Source: Eleginops maclovinus | Lineage: Eukaryota; Chordata; Actinopteri; Perciformes; Eleginopidae | NCBI RefSeq assembly: GCF_036324505.1 | Contig: NC_086367.1 | Location: 20,761,578 to 20,825,577, forward strand | DNA length: 64,000 bases | Direction: 5' to 3' | Shown here: piece by piece, positions 27,101 through 41,211 of the stretch | How positions within the stretch are numbered: position 1 is the first letter of the stretch | Layout of the letters: every line of letters begins with the position of its first letter | Notes under the pieces: generated by a model | The model's input: the letters and a program-made list of their open reading frames with translations, nothing else | Told to the model about the DNA's origin: nothing | Databases searched by the model: none | Translations under genes and position numbers: made by a program

Positions 27101-30100
27101 AAAACTGAATTCAACCTTCCTGATGTTGAAACAATAGAGGGTGATGCCAAGTTGAAAAAGTCAAGTTGGACCATGCCAAGATTTTCATTTTCAATGGCAG
27201 GCAGTAAGGCACCTGAGGCTGATGTCAACGTCGATGCCCCAAAAGTTGACGTTACACTACCAGAGGTCAAATCAGATGTACATCTTCCAGATATTGACAT
27301 CAAAGAATCCTCGGGTATTTCTATCGAGGGGGCACATTCCACAGACATAGATGCCAAAATGAAGAAGCCTAGGTTCTCATTACCCAGATTTTCCTTTTCA
27401 AAGCAAGGTTCTAAAGAGTCTAAAGTGGATATCAGTGTCCCAGACGTTGATGTTTCTCTTCCAGAAGGAAATGTTGAAGGCAAAAAACCTGGGATTGAAG
27501 TAAAGCCACAAGAAGGTGATGTGGAATTACAGGGACAGGAAAGCAAGTTCAAAATGCCGAAGTTCGGCATCTCAATGCCCAAAGTAAAAGGACCTGAATT
27601 TGATTCAAGTGTATCAAAGAAAGATTTGGGAGTCACATTACCTGAAACTAAAGCTGAAATCAACCTACCTGATGTTGAGGTTAAAGGACCTGAAGTTGAA
27701 ATAAAAGCTCCTGAGATCAAGGTTGCAAAACCAAATATAGAAGGATCACCATCAAAATTTAAGATGCCTACATTCAATTTACCTAAATTTGGAGTGGGTA
27801 TTCCAAGTGCCTCGGTTGAAGTGCCCGATACGGACAAAAACATCAAAATTGATGGAACTGACATTAAAATTCCTGAAGAAGTTCTTGCAGTTCACATCGC
27901 AGCACCACGCATTGACACTGAAGGCCAATCAATAGAACATGAAGTAAAAGGAAGCAAGTTTAAAATGCCAAGCCTTGGTTTTTCTGGACCTCAAACAAAA
28001 CGGCCTGACATTGATTTGAGCTTATCAAAAAAAGATGTAGATGTGACTCTGCCAGAAGTCAAGGCTGAAGTCAAACTGCCTGAAGTTGGACTGAAAGACC
28101 CTTCCGCCCAAGTGGAAATTAAAGGTCCTGAGATCAAAATTGGAACACAGAGTACCGAAGGATCGCCATCAAAATACAAAATGCCAACATTCAAATTACC
28201 AAAATTTGGAGTTGGTACTCCAAGTGCCACCGTAAAAGTGCCTGAGAAAGACATGAAACTTGATGGAGCTGACATTCCTGAAGAGGATCTTGCAGTTCAC
28301 ATTGCAAAAGCCAGCTTTGAAACTGAAGGACCATCAATAGATATTAAAGCTACAGCAACTAAACATGAAGGAAAGGGAAGCAAGTTTAAAATGCCAAGTC
28401 TCAGCTTTTCTGGGCCTCAAATCCCACAGCCCAACATTGATTTAAGCTTATCAAAGAATGATGGAGATATTACTCTACCAGAAGCCACAGCTGAAGTCAA
28501 ACTCCCTCATGTTGAACTCAAGGAATCTTCTGCTAAAGTGGAAATTAAAGCTCCTGAAATTGATGTCCAGACAGGTAATGTTGAAGGATCACCATCAAAA
28601 TATAAGATGCCCACATTCAAATTACCGAAATTTGGAGTTAGTTCTCCAAGTGCCACCGTAGAAGTGTCCAATAAGGACAAAGACATCAAAATCAATGGAT
28701 CTGACATTACAATTCCTGAAGAGGTTCTTGCAGTGCACATTACAGCACCAAGCATTGATACTGAAGGCACATCAGTCGATATTAAAACTAAAGGAACTGA
28801 ACATGAAGGAAAGGGAAGCACGTTTAAACTTCCAAGCCTTGGTTTCTCTGGGCCTCACGTCAAGCATCCTGACATTGATTTAACTTTATCAAAGAAAGAT
28901 GCAGATGTAATTTTACCTGAAACTAAAGCTGAAGTCAAAATAAGTGAAGGTGCCATTTCAGCACCAGATGAACTGGCAGTAGACATTGATACCAAAAAAC
29001 AAGCAAAATGGGCATTTCCAAGATTTTCCTTTTCAATGAAAGCTGGTAAAGCCTCTGATGATGAACTTGAATCACCCAAAGCGGATGTCACATTACCAAA
29101 GGCCGAAGCAGAAGTCCAAGGTCCATCAGGAGCTGTTTCAATGGAAGAGCCTACTGCTGCAGAACTTGATCCAAACTTGAAAAAAACTAAATTTTCACTA
29201 CCCAGATTTTCTTTTTCGAGGTCAAGTGTTAAAGAACCTGAAGTCAGTGCTGAGCTTCCACATGTTGATGTTTCTCTTTCAGAAGGAGAAGTGATAGTAA
29301 AGCAACCTGAAATTAAAATAAAAGCTCCTGAGCTTGAAGCTGAACATCACAGACAAGAAAGCAAATTTAAATTGCCAAAGTTCGGCATAGCTCTACCAAA
29401 GGTAAAAGGACCCGAAGAAGATATAAATGCATCACAGAAAGACGTAGATGTCCCTGTGCCAGATGTTAAAGCCGAAGTGACACTTCCAGAAATTGAAGCC
29501 AAAGAATATTCAGCCAGTGTGGCAATGAAAGATTCTGAGATTGAAGCTCAGTCAAAAGATGTTGAAGGATTGCCATTAAAATTTAGAATGCCAACACTGA
29601 AAATGCCGAAATTTGGACTTGCTACCAATGATGTCACTGTAGAAGCACCGGATTCTGAGAAAGGAGATGAAACTGATGGGGCTATACATAAGGAGGATGT
29701 TACTGTCATCATCAAAGGTCCAAGTGTTGATACTAAAACAGATGAGACTGGCAGCGTGGAACTCGGATCTCCAAGTAAATTTAAATTACCATCATTTAAA
29801 CTGCCAAGGCTGAGTTTCTCAAGACCCAACGCTGAAGATGAACATGTTCCAGTTGACACTGAATCCAAAGATCATCAGTTGAAAATTGAAGTTGATCCAA
29901 AAGGAGAGAATACATCACAAAAAGTGACTTTGACATCATTTGGTGAGACCATTAAGAATGTTGATGTTGGTATTGATGTTGCAAAACCTGAAGAAAAACT
30001 TGAAACTTTAAAGGAAGTTCAAGAAACAGTGGAACCAAATGGAAAGCAGCTAGAAGCAAAGGAAAAGGAAACAAAGCAAGATACGACTAAAAGTCCTGAG

Positions 30101-30850
30101 AGGACGGGTTGGTTTAAATTCCCCAGGTTTGGACTTTCCTCCCCATCAGAACCTGCCAAGATCGTTGAAAAAGAGGAGCAGAAGGATGAAAACAGCCCAG
30201 TAGGGGATACATTGGATGAGGAAATAAGTCCCACGTATTCAGTCCAGTCATCCGACGCCTTTGCAGATATCAGCTCTGCAGTGACTAGTGAGCATCTTGG
30301 CCTGTCCTTATCATCTCCAACAAAGGTCGTCACAGTCAAGTTCTCTGATCCCAACATTGCTTCAGGTCTTGGTGAGATGCACAGTAACATTATTACTTCT
30401 ACCACAAGGACTGAGAAGATCTCAGTTGAGCCGAACTTGCCTGAGAAAATCACCATTTTGTCATCTGGAGTTTCCTCTTCATCGGAGGACACACTCAGAC
30501 TGGAATCAGGAAAAATACATGTGATTACATCAAATATCCAAGCGACACCAGAATCACAGCATGCCAAACTGCTTACTGATTTCCAAATCCGATCAGCAAG
30601 CGGCCTTTCCCTAGAATCAGAGGCTAGCAAAGGTGCTTCCTGGACTATCGAAGACCCAGAAAGCGGCAAGAGAACGGTATACCAGAGGCATTTAGTAAAA
30701 GAAACATCGAGTGAAAGCAAAGAAACAATTGTTATAACTCAACAAATCACACGTACGTTTGACTCTTCTGAGACAGCTTCATCCATTAAACGACTGAAAG
30801 ACTCTGTGCACTCCGATAAAATGAGGTTCTTTGATGGAGCCGACAAGTGA
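9131..30850 (+). CDS. ahnak2: AHNAK2-like giant PDZ scaffold protein (whole gene, 7 coding exons, frame-disrupted)
   Basis: The protein is an AHNAK-family scaffold; known members sit at the plasma membrane and cortical cytoskeleton and bind annexin/S100 complexes and calcium-channel partners. Proposed join: 9131-9188, 16031-16080, 17204-17314, 18150-18263, 18366-18519, 18788-18948, 19036-30850. All introns have GT/AG ends and phases agree. The N-terminus starts MCDCFHLAFPNW and includes the block RPRPQGSSPV, both of which I associate with AHNAK2 rather than AHNAK. One PDZ domain spans about residues 118-201. The rest is thousands of residues of K/P/E/D-rich repeats (KMPKFGIS, PKVKGPEIDLSLSKKDVDVT). 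Without frame breaks the product would be near 4,000-4,150 aa. Three single-base losses and one 289-nt insertion disrupt the last exon. The alternative is a fish ahnak or periaxin relative; the N-terminal block argues for ahnak2. Confidence 0.88.
9387..9407 (+). repeat. Poly(G) tract, 21 bases
   Basis: Twenty-one consecutive G residues about 200 bases inside intron 1. In the transcript this could form a G-quadruplex. It is also a place where sequence length is unreliable. Confidence 0.9.
12728..13145 (-). repeat. Degenerate teleost dispersed repeat (family A, reverse copy)
   Basis: Hallmarks are GTATTCAGATCCTTTAC near the start, AAAAGTACTCAATGCAGAA in the middle and GTAGAAGTATAAAGTGGCAT toward the end. 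These match, in order, an abundant fish element of about 600-700 bp with ends of the type GGTGGAAAGTAACTAAGTAC. At least four other pieces of the same family occur in this window. Confidence 0.65.
14570..14874 (+). mobile_element. hAT-like MITE (TAGGGCTGCAA family)
   Basis: Begins TAGGGCTGCAAGTAA and ends with GCAGCTCTA, giving imperfect terminal inverted repeats (TAGGGCTGCAA against TAGAGCTGCGG). The interior contains CTTGGTCTATAAAATGACCA, a hallmark of a common fish non-autonomous hAT element. No coding capacity. An 8-bp target duplication is not evident, as expected for an old copy. Confidence 0.75.
16031..16080 (+). CDS. ahnak2: ahnak2-like coding exon 2
   Basis: Follows acceptor TTGTGAACAG and ends before GTGAGTGG. 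In frame it reads GAGRRLRAPEPGTEDDS, resembling the AHNAK2 segment that follows MCDCFH in mammals. It closes in phase 0. Confidence 0.82.
16081..17203. other. ahnak2-like intron 2
   Basis: 1.1-kb intron with GT/AG ends, containing a candidate MITE at 16491-16738. Nothing else recognisable. Confidence 0.8.
16491..16738 (+). mobile_element. Candidate hAT-like MITE
   Basis: Starts TAGAGCTGTACTGAA; the opposite end read on the other strand starts TAGTGCTGTACCAAA. The imperfect terminal inverted repeats enclose 248 bp without coding capacity. A matching 8-bp target duplication is not seen, so the boundaries are tentative. Confidence 0.5.
17204..17314 (+). CDS. ahnak2: ahnak2-like coding exon 3
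   Basis: Follows acceptor TGTCCACCCAG and ends before GTACAGAG. It encodes 37 residues including ERPRPQGSSPVEEYPETEK. The RPRPQGSSPV block is conserved in AHNAK2 proteins as I recall them and is a main basis for the family assignment. Phase 0 at both ends. Confidence 0.87.
17315..18149. other. ahnak2-like intron 3
   Basis: 835-bp intron with GT/AG ends. No repeat or exon recognised. Confidence 0.8.
18150..18263 (+). CDS. ahnak2: ahnak2-like coding exon 4
   Basis: Follows acceptor TTCTTTTAG and ends before GTGAGACA. It encodes 38 residues ending GSMFEKRSTPKMSKLK, a basic linker that precedes the PDZ domain. Phase 0 at both ends. Confidence 0.87.
18366..18519 (+). CDS. ahnak2: ahnak2-like coding exon 5 (first half of PDZ)
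   Basis: Follows acceptor TTAACAG and ends before GTAATTAT, leaving one base. It encodes the PDZ beta-strands and the ligand-binding loop (GGGGKEGIFIKEVVPESPAS). EGIF stands where the canonical GLGF-type loop is expected. Confidence 0.9.
18788..18948 (+). CDS. ahnak2: ahnak2-like coding exon 6 (second half of PDZ)
   Basis: Follows acceptor TTTTTTCACAG and continues the PDZ with DQILSATVYFDNMSYEDAIQ and ILEHAQAYKVKLCLKRN, ending before GTAACTAT. 54 codons including the one completed from exon 5. Closes in phase 0. Confidence 0.9.
19036..30850 (+). CDS. ahnak2: ahnak2-like giant last exon, repeat domain and C-terminus
   Basis: Follows acceptor GATCAACAG and ends at TGA 30848-30850. It opens with a basic segment (KFPSFGKGKKKSRFSRSHSS), then KLPLLSKRGRISSSEDQD, then a long repeat domain built on SKFKMPKFGI, PKVKGPEIDLSLSKKDVDVT and LPEAKAEVKLPE motifs. 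The tail from about 29800 is less repetitive and ends MRFFDGADK. Reading frame (start coordinate modulo 3) runs 1 from 19036, 0 after about 19195, 2 after about 22042, 0 after the duplication at 23073-23108, and 2 after about 25565. No stop codon interrupts the conserved frame inside any segment. The lack of further damage over 11.8 kb suggests that the breaks are assembly errors or very young. Confidence 0.88.
19192..19198 (+). other. Frameshift 1 in giant exon (one base missing)
   Basis: Upstream the frame reads SSSEAEEQR; downstream the conserved continuation LELSPTTSDTESPIK lies one frame earlier. The site is AAAGAAGCTTGAG; one more A would restore the frame. Staying in the original frame gives a stop at 19237-19239. 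Confidence 0.85.
22040..22043 (+). other. Frameshift 2 in giant exon (one base missing)
   Basis: Where sister repeats read AAGTTCAAAATGCCAAAG, this copy reads GTGTTAAAATGCCAAAG, one base short after TT at 22042. The unshifted frame stops at 22079. Confidence 0.88.
22783..23359 (+). repeat. Near-perfect 288-nt tandem duplication that breaks the frame
   Basis: Copy 1 is 22783-23070 and copy 2 is 23073-23359. They differ by two substitutions and one missing A (AAAA to AAA near 23106-23109). The step between copies is 290 nt and the net added length is 289 nt (3x96+1). Collapsing one copy returns the downstream sequence to the upstream reading frame. Confidence 0.9.
24780..29268 (+). repeat. Coding tandem repeats of about 146 residues
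   Basis: The string CCAAGYCTTGG (at 28394 CCAAGTCTCAG) recurs at 24780, 25218, 25655, 26087, 26525 and 26963, then at 27968, 28394 and 28832. Spacing is 438 nt or close to it (437 with the single-base loss, 432 and 426 with codon losses). Each unit carries KMPSLGFSGPQIKRPDIDLS, a GSPSKFKMPTFKLPKFG segment and IPEEVLAVHI. The copies at 25218-26963 are nearly identical. Confidence 0.88.
25563..25567 (+). other. Frameshift 3 in giant exon (one base missing)
   Basis: Sister repeats read CACATTACAGCACCCAGC; this one reads CACATTCAGCACCCAGC. The missing A shifts the frame and gives a stop at 25599-25601. The correct frame continues to 30850. Confidence 0.9.
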
Positions 30851-31740
30851 AATAACCTTATGTAAATGATGTCAGAACATGCAATCCGTCATTATCCAGC
30901 CTCAGTGGCCGCTGGGCTGTGAATATCACTGTGACAGAGAGTGAGATAGAAAACAGGTTTGGCAACTGCAAAAGACTGTTAGCTAATGAACTTACCAATC
31001 ACAGGAAATAATCAGTGTTCAGGCGTTAACTTCAATCTCTGGTAGCATGTTGTTGACCTATAAAGAGATGGATTAATGTAATTCATTGACAATGTGATGT
31101 AGTTGTTAATAAGCTCTATAATTCAGTGCTCTTACTTCAATTTATAAAATAACTTCACCAAATATCCTTGCTTATTGTGGTACAAAACTAAAGTAAGCCA
31201 TGTATTTTGCTTCTCAAAACTTATAATATATTTGTGGTTTAATAGTTTTTAAATGTACAACTGATCCAACTTACTTGTGCACTTATTTATCGGATGATAA
31301 TCAACAATGCATTTGATTTAAAAACTGTTTTTCTGAACAAGATTGATGTTACTGACATTCCAAAATATGTTTACAATCATTTCTCTGTGATGTCAACAGA
31401 TAAAAACACCTACAATATAATAGGGCAGTAGGCAATATGACAAAAACAATTCTATGTACATGTATCTGCAGGATATTCTTGTTGCTGTAGCTGAAATGCA
31501 AAGAGACAATAGCATTGCAAAGCTGAAATGAAACGCTTATGATCAAAAGTGTACTGCTGCAACTATATTTTTTATTAATATTTTGCTTACAACCTAATTT
31601 GCTACAGTAAAAATATATCAAGAGTTTAGTATCTTTCAATATCACTGTACAAAGTGGGAATATTAGACTAGCAGTGTAAATAGCTTTTAATGAATCCATG
31701 AATTCTGATGTAACATGTTTGCAAAGTTATACACAATAAA
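30851..31740 (+). other. ahnak2-like 3' UTR
   Basis: AT-rich sequence after the TGA stop, running to the polyadenylation signal at 31735. No open frame worth reporting. Confidence 0.65.
31735..31740 (+). terminator. Polyadenylation signal AATAAA (ahnak2-like)
   Basis: AATAAA within ACACAATAAATAAATATT, about 890 bases after the stop codon. It is the first canonical signal downstream of the CDS that I see. Confidence 0.65.
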
Positions 31741-31914
31741 TAAATATTATTATATGTACACCCTGGGCTGAAGCTTATCAGTTATCTTCCTGTTATTCTG
31801 TTTCATCTGATTAACTAAAAAAAGGGACAAGTTTAGTCATACTGAACACCAAATGAATGTTATATAAATGCATAGGCCTACTTTGAACACCAATTGTGGA
31901 AGGTAAGACGTATA

Positions 31915-32003
31915 GGCTACTTGTAACAGAGTATTCCTACACTGTGGTAGTTCTGCTTTTACCTAAGTGCAATATCTGAATACCTCTTCCACCTCTGCTT
32001 GTG
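31915..32003 (+). repeat. Family A dispersed repeat, end fragment
   Basis: CTTGTAACAGAGTATTCCTA then CACTGTGGTAGTTCTGCTTT and ATCTGAATACCTCTTCCACC match the end of the abundant fish repeat described at 12728-13145, in the opposite orientation. Confidence 0.7.
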
Positions 32004-32782
32004 GCAAATAATCGACAGAAATGCTGAAAATGATTCTGCCTTGGGGAGGTTATACAGGGTTAAGAGGACTTTACGAGCCCTTTCTTGACTACACGCTTAT
32101 TCATATGAAGGATCAAACACATATTTGCACACTAGAGGGAGACACACCTCACAGCTACATATACACTTTTCTTGGGATCAAATAAAAAGGGAATTATCTC
32201 CATTTCAGCTTATTATATTGACGTTAACGCTAGCTAAAACAAAGTGGCATATTTCAATGCAAACATTTGCTTTGTTGCTGTTTGAAATCTAATATTACAG
32301 CACCTTTTACTAACTTACCTACATGTTATATCAACACACAGGCTCGTTGAAAAAATAGTCATCATTAGGTCTCTCTTTGAGTTAAGGTTTTAGTGTATAG
32401 AATGTGTAAAAATTCAGCTAACTGCTAACAACGTTAGCAAATTCAAAATCGACAAACTGCTTGGTCAAAGCCAGTTAGAACTCAGAGTATATGCTGCATT
32501 AAAGTGCTCCTCGTAAATCTTAAACTTCAACGATAACTGTGACTTTACCTGTTAGTCCTCTTCTCCGGAGAAAACAATTAAAGTTGACGCTGAAACAAGT
32601 TATCTGAAGACTTGTCAGAAATGGCTTTCATCAAGAAACAAGATGAATTAATAAAATATGCTAATCGCTCACTAATTAAAGTTTCAGAGCTTAATCCAAC
32701 ATGAATTTGGCTTGATTACAGCAAACGCACATTAAAGGCCTAGCTGCAGTATTCTTTCAAAATAAAAGCTGAATTTCTCTCT

Positions 32783-33290
32783 GGTGGAAAGTAACAGTGG
32801 CTTACATTTACTCAAGTAGGCTTCAATATATAAGTTCAATTTTGAGGTATTTCTTCTTAACTTGGGTATTCATATTCATGCTACCTAAAACTTCTACTTC
32901 ACTTTTTATAGGTGAATATTGAACATTTTACTCCTGCTCATGTGATAACTGTATTTGTGCCTACTTCTAATTAGGATTAAATACAGGAAAAAAACTAAAA
33001 ATGCATTGATACTTGAAAGTATTATATTTATTAAATGTATAATATATTATGTTATATTTATGTGTGATATATATGTTGAAAATAAATAATATGTATTATT
33101 ATATTAAACTAAAATAATTATATCAAATCATAATTATCATAGTCCAATAATATTATATATTTATAATTCTTAAATGGGCCATTCTGCAAAATGAATGCTT
33201 TTATTTTTGCCAATCTAACAATCCTACTTGATCCCATGATACTTGATCTATAGTGAGCTCTTTCCACCGTCAAATTATAAATCCACCATT
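32783..33290 (+). repeat. Family A dispersed repeat, larger copy
   Basis: Starts GGTGGAAAGTAACAGTGGCT and TACATTTACTCAAGTAGG, continues with CTTCTACTTCACTTTTTATA, and carries the hallmark AAATGGGCCATTCTGCAAAA near 33172-33191. The 3' boundary is uncertain but lies just before 33303. Confidence 0.75.
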
Positions 33291-33302
33291 TCAAAATAGA
33301 CC

Positions 33303-33537
33303 ATGAACGCAGCACCGGTGCAGCTCCACTGCGCAGACTCAGAACACTTCGACACTAAAGGCAACTTCACCGGGAGCCCCGCCGCCTGTCGCCCACAACA
33401 GCATCATCATCATCAGCATCATCATCATCATCATCTTCATCATCATCATCATCATCATCAGTATCAGCATCAGTGTGATGAAGCAGCGGAGTACGGAGAC
33501 CTTCCTGCTCTGAGACACTGGATCAGCCTGCAGACAG
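33303..33537 (+). CDS. Possible 5' exon of the lbh-like gene with a polyhistidine ORF
   Basis: ATG 33303 opens a frame MNAAPVQLHCADSEHF that runs through a CAT repeat encoding about 20 histidines and on to QLKRH-free sequence ending near HWISLQT, followed by a good donor CAG|GTACGG at 33538. Spliced to the acceptor at 37447 it would end at TGA 37450-37452, overlapping the ATG of the lbh-like CDS, so it would be an upstream ORF rather than an N-terminal extension. The segment is locally GC-rich and exon-like. I do not recognise the protein. No transcript evidence is available; it could also be a chance ORF on a trinucleotide repeat. Confidence 0.35.
33402..33471. repeat. Imperfect (CAT)n microsatellite
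   Basis: About 70 bases of CAT units with CAG, CTT and GTAT interruptions, inside the polyhistidine ORF. Confidence 0.9.
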
Positions 33538-36500
33538 GTACGGAGCTTTGTACTAACATCTTTGCAAACACTGAAAAATGATCTGCTTTTAATCATTTTT
33601 ATTAAACTAAAATGACTTATGAGTTTAATAATTATGAAGGTGCATTTGATGTTTAGGAAATGTATAAAACCTGTTTCACCTTGTGGGTTTTTTCTATACT
33701 TGAGTGTGTGTGGGATTGTGTAAGTGTAGGTGTATATAAGCTGTTTTATATTGAAATCTGTAATTAGTATATCATACCTGTTGTAAAGTGGTTACCTGTT
33801 TGTGTGTGCCATTCAGGTAAATGTGCTTTCCAAACCTGCATATGTGTAAATATATGCGATTCACAAAGTTTCTGTGCCATTGATCGAACAGGAAATATAA
33901 ATTAGGGCAACAAACACAGGAGAAATTAAACAAAAACAGAGCAGTGGAACATTTCCCGGGGCTGTTTGTTGAGTGAAGGAGAGTATCACTATATTTGGAC
34001 CTGGATTACATTTGTATTTCATGTCCTTGGGCTATGAAACTTACTGGATTCATCTGAAGAAGCTGCAGTTGAGGAGGTGGTGTTGCTGCTGGCTCTGATT
34101 TAAGGTAGAAATACAAAAAATAAAATCACAAGTGCAGCTGGGTCTATAAGAGGAGAGAGTAGAGTGGTCATTTTATGAATATCCTGTATCTACCAATATT
34201 AAATGGTGGCACTAAAAGTGATTGTTGGACATTATTAAAAGATGCCGAATTTGGTCAACCCGCTGCTCCTTTAACTGGACCGTCTCCACCGTGATGAATC
34301 TCGTGATGGGCAGAAGAAGAGGAGGAATTTTAATCTGTGAGGTCACACCAGATGCACATCTTTCATCCGAAAAGCAAACAGTGAAATGGAAATGAGACAG
34401 TGGCTGCTAGAGGATTTTTTTTTTTTTGTGGAGATTTTGTTTGTGTAAGTACCTGGCTTCAAACTCAAGAGTAGTGGGATGCTGCAGAACATCAGGGCTC
34501 CTGTGGGGCTTTTGGCTTTCACAGTTGTTGTTTTTCCTCAGCTACAAATAATTTTCATTAGGAATATGTCTCTAAAATCCGAACAAAGGGAAACATGCAG
34601 GTTGAAAATGTCTTAAAACCAAAAAGCCTTCAAATTAGGGCTACTTTTTGAACTGATATCTACAGTAACTTTGCTGTTAATTAAACCACTCAACGGTAGA
34701 TAGGGTAACTAATGCTTTCACAGCTTTGCATCAATAGTTATATTTCAATCATAGGAGATACTGTGTAGTAATATAACATACTGAGTGGGCATTACTCTTG
34801 CTTGGATACTTTAATAATATTTACTGAGAATACTTTCTAAATTATTCAGTATTTTATAAACATTTGGATTCTTCTTCCGACAGTAATAAAGACAGTTGTT
34901 AGTTTAAAGTAGTCCTGTGAAGGTTTTCACCACTGGTGGTTCTGTTGGTTGGTGCTCGTTACACATTTAAGAAGAATAAATTAGAGATGAGTCACATACT
35001 GTAAAAAAAAACCTGAAACATGTGTGGTTTTTCTTTGTCAATGAACTGCACTGCTTCACCTTTCAAAGTTGGATCAACATCTTGGAAACCTAAAGTTTTG
35101 GACAAAAATAACGTACGTTTTAAAATATATTCCCTAAAAGGTTTTGCAAATAAGGAACACCATGACTTTGGAGGGGAAACCACAGGGCACCTTTATCCAT
35201 TGCAGTGCTGAGTTTCGTAATCTGTGTGTTTTCTGGGTTCCTTATCATTTGCAGCTGTCATATTGAAAAATATTGATCGTCAGACAAAGAGCAGGAAATC
35301 TTCACTTAGGTCTTATTTACTTTGACACAAAAAAAATCCTTAAATTCACCCAGGGATTTAAATCTAGACCCAAAATGTACATACTTTAACCTGCAAGATG
35401 CTTAATTTGCTAGTAATTAACATCTAATTTCTCTGTTCAGGCAGAGGTAAACCAGCTTTCTGCATATATTTAACACATGGATAACCCTGTTGAGACCTAG
35501 TGGCTCAAATAAAACCTTATTATTATTCAGCCGAAGAGAGATAGTACAAAATAAAAAGCATGACAGGAGCGTCAACGTCTAAATTCTCGTGCCTGTCACG
35601 CGTCAATGAACGCCCCCCTCAGAGGTCAGACTGGCATCATGTGCAGGCTTCTTCTCCAGTTTCTATCTCATCCGGAGTAAACCGGAGAGACCGCACAGAT
35701 TTCCCATCCAGAGGAACAATACTCTCCTCTGATGAGGAATAAAAGGCTGTATTGTCTCATGATGAAGGGGCAGAAGCAATTCCAGGTTTCACAGAGAAGT
35801 CTCACAACAACGAGAACCTCGGCCCTGACGGAGGTAATTGCTGTGTAACGGCACACATGAATACCCCCAAATCAGCCATCGGCCGTGCTTGTGCGCTCAG
35901 GCAAAGTGCACTACTCAGACAATCAGGGGCATACATCGTCCCCATGGCAACAGCAACTGCCAGTCTGATTGTATGTAAAGTGGTGTTTTTGACAACTTGT
36001 CACATGTCAAGGTCTGGTGAGCAAAAGACTGCTACTTAAGGACTTAGTTAACACGCACACTAAAACCCCACTATAATTGTGCATATGAGAATAGTACAAA
36101 GTTTCTAGAGGCCATGCAAACACTGTGTTAAAGTCCTTCACACTGAGGTGATGTGACAGATACAAACATTTGGGAAACACACAAACAATTCATACCAGCA
36201 GCAATGCAAATGTGTGAGAGATGAAACACTTTTTCAATGAACGGACAAACCACCCGGGGTCACATTGCGGTGAATAGCTGTGTAGCCTAAGCTCAACAAA
36301 TTTCAATTTCCTCTATAAACGGTTAGGCAGTGTAAATGTCAAGGGCTTTTATTGTGAAAGGTAAGAACCTGAGAAAATGGACGCGTTCTTTGTTCCTTTG
36401 GAGTTGTAGGGAATACTTTTGCCGTTGTGGTTCCTAATATAAGGTCTCCGTGTTGCTGTTTTACAATCCTACTAACTTGATTGGTTGACTTCCAAAACCC

Positions 36501-37447
36501 ACTGTGCGCTACCTTTTTAGTAGCAAAGATCAAAATGACACAGTTGAAGACGAGTTGCGGATGAGAGTCAAGCATTTAGGAGCTAACGAGACAGATGTTC
36601 CCCTCAGGAGTGGGTAGAGACCAAAAACTGAGTAAGAAAAGGAGAAAATATTGGACCTACAGTCATCAGAAGGATACAGTGGCGATGATATGTCAGTGTT
36701 GTGTTAAGCTTGTTTCTGCTGCCCCCAAGTGGCCAAAAAATATCAGCTATTGCTTGTTTAGGTTACTGGAGCCTGCTTGATGGGGAGTGTGAACAGGTGG
36801 ATATCCTCATTTTCTTCTGCCGAACAAAATGTGTCAGCAACGTCGAGTATCTGAAGTTGGATTGGAAAGATTTGCCTTCGATAGTCATCGCTGGTTTCTT
36901 GATGAGATTTCTTACACAGAAAGAGTTTTGTTGACTGACTATGAAGTGATACCTTCATAGAGCGACTATCCTTTAGGAAATAAGGGACAATATCTTAATG
37001 TGCTGATCTGGAAAAATTAAGAAACCTCTCTAAAATGATCGGTTTCTTTGTTTTAATTGTTTATATGTGAGGTTTTTCTCTCAAATATTTTGCAATTAGA
37101 TCATTTATTTGCAGAAAATGACAGCTGGTCTACCGAACTAAGAGGCAAAGAAGCTCAAATACATTTTATAATTATACCATCCTATTTTATTTTATAATAG
37201 AAATAGTTGAGGCTTTTATATTTGGTTGAATAACTCTAACTTGATTTCCAATCCCACATTTTATGTGTGTTATGAATGCATCTGTAAAGCTTTGAAGCAT
37301 ATGGTAGAGTCTTAGTTTGATGTATTTAATTAAGGCAATATTGTGTAATTGTTGTTTGGAGTATTTTTAGATCTTCAAGTAGTTTGAACCCAGTATTGAT
37401 GAGCAATTAGAAAATAATTGAGTGTATTGATTGGTGATTCCCTCCAG
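33538..37447. other. Putative first intron or upstream region of lbh-like gene
   Basis: 3.9 kb, mostly AT-rich, with one likely dispersed repeat (36480-36790). A more GC-balanced patch at 35560-35840 stands out but has no recognisable protein. No other gene is supported. Confidence 0.5.
36480..36790 (+). repeat. Probable teleost dispersed repeat
   Basis: Contains TTTAGGAGCTAACGAGACAG, GTTCCCCTCAGGAGTGGGTA, GAGACCAAAAACTGAG and GCTGCCCCCAAGTGGCC in the order I associate with a common fish repeat. Identification is from memory. Confidence 0.45.
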
Positions 37448-37448
37448 G

Positions 37449-41211
<3,763 letters not shown>

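Larger units (their letters stand above)
31741..33302. other. Intergenic region between ahnak2-like and lbh-like genes
   Basis: No gene. Most of the recognisable content is two pieces of dispersed repeat family A (31915-32003 and 32785-33290). A 1.5-kb spacer between two plus-strand genes is short for such a repeat-rich region. Confidence 0.6.

Noticed and set aside
19742..30720. Long minus-strand open frames opposite the giant exon (up to 292 codons, for example 26986-27864)
   Set aside because: They mirror the repetitive coding strand, recur with the repeat period and have S/T/L-rich low-complexity products. They are codon-bias shadows.
33339..33596. Minus-strand polymethionine frame opposite the CAT repeat
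   Set aside because: Microsatellite artefact.
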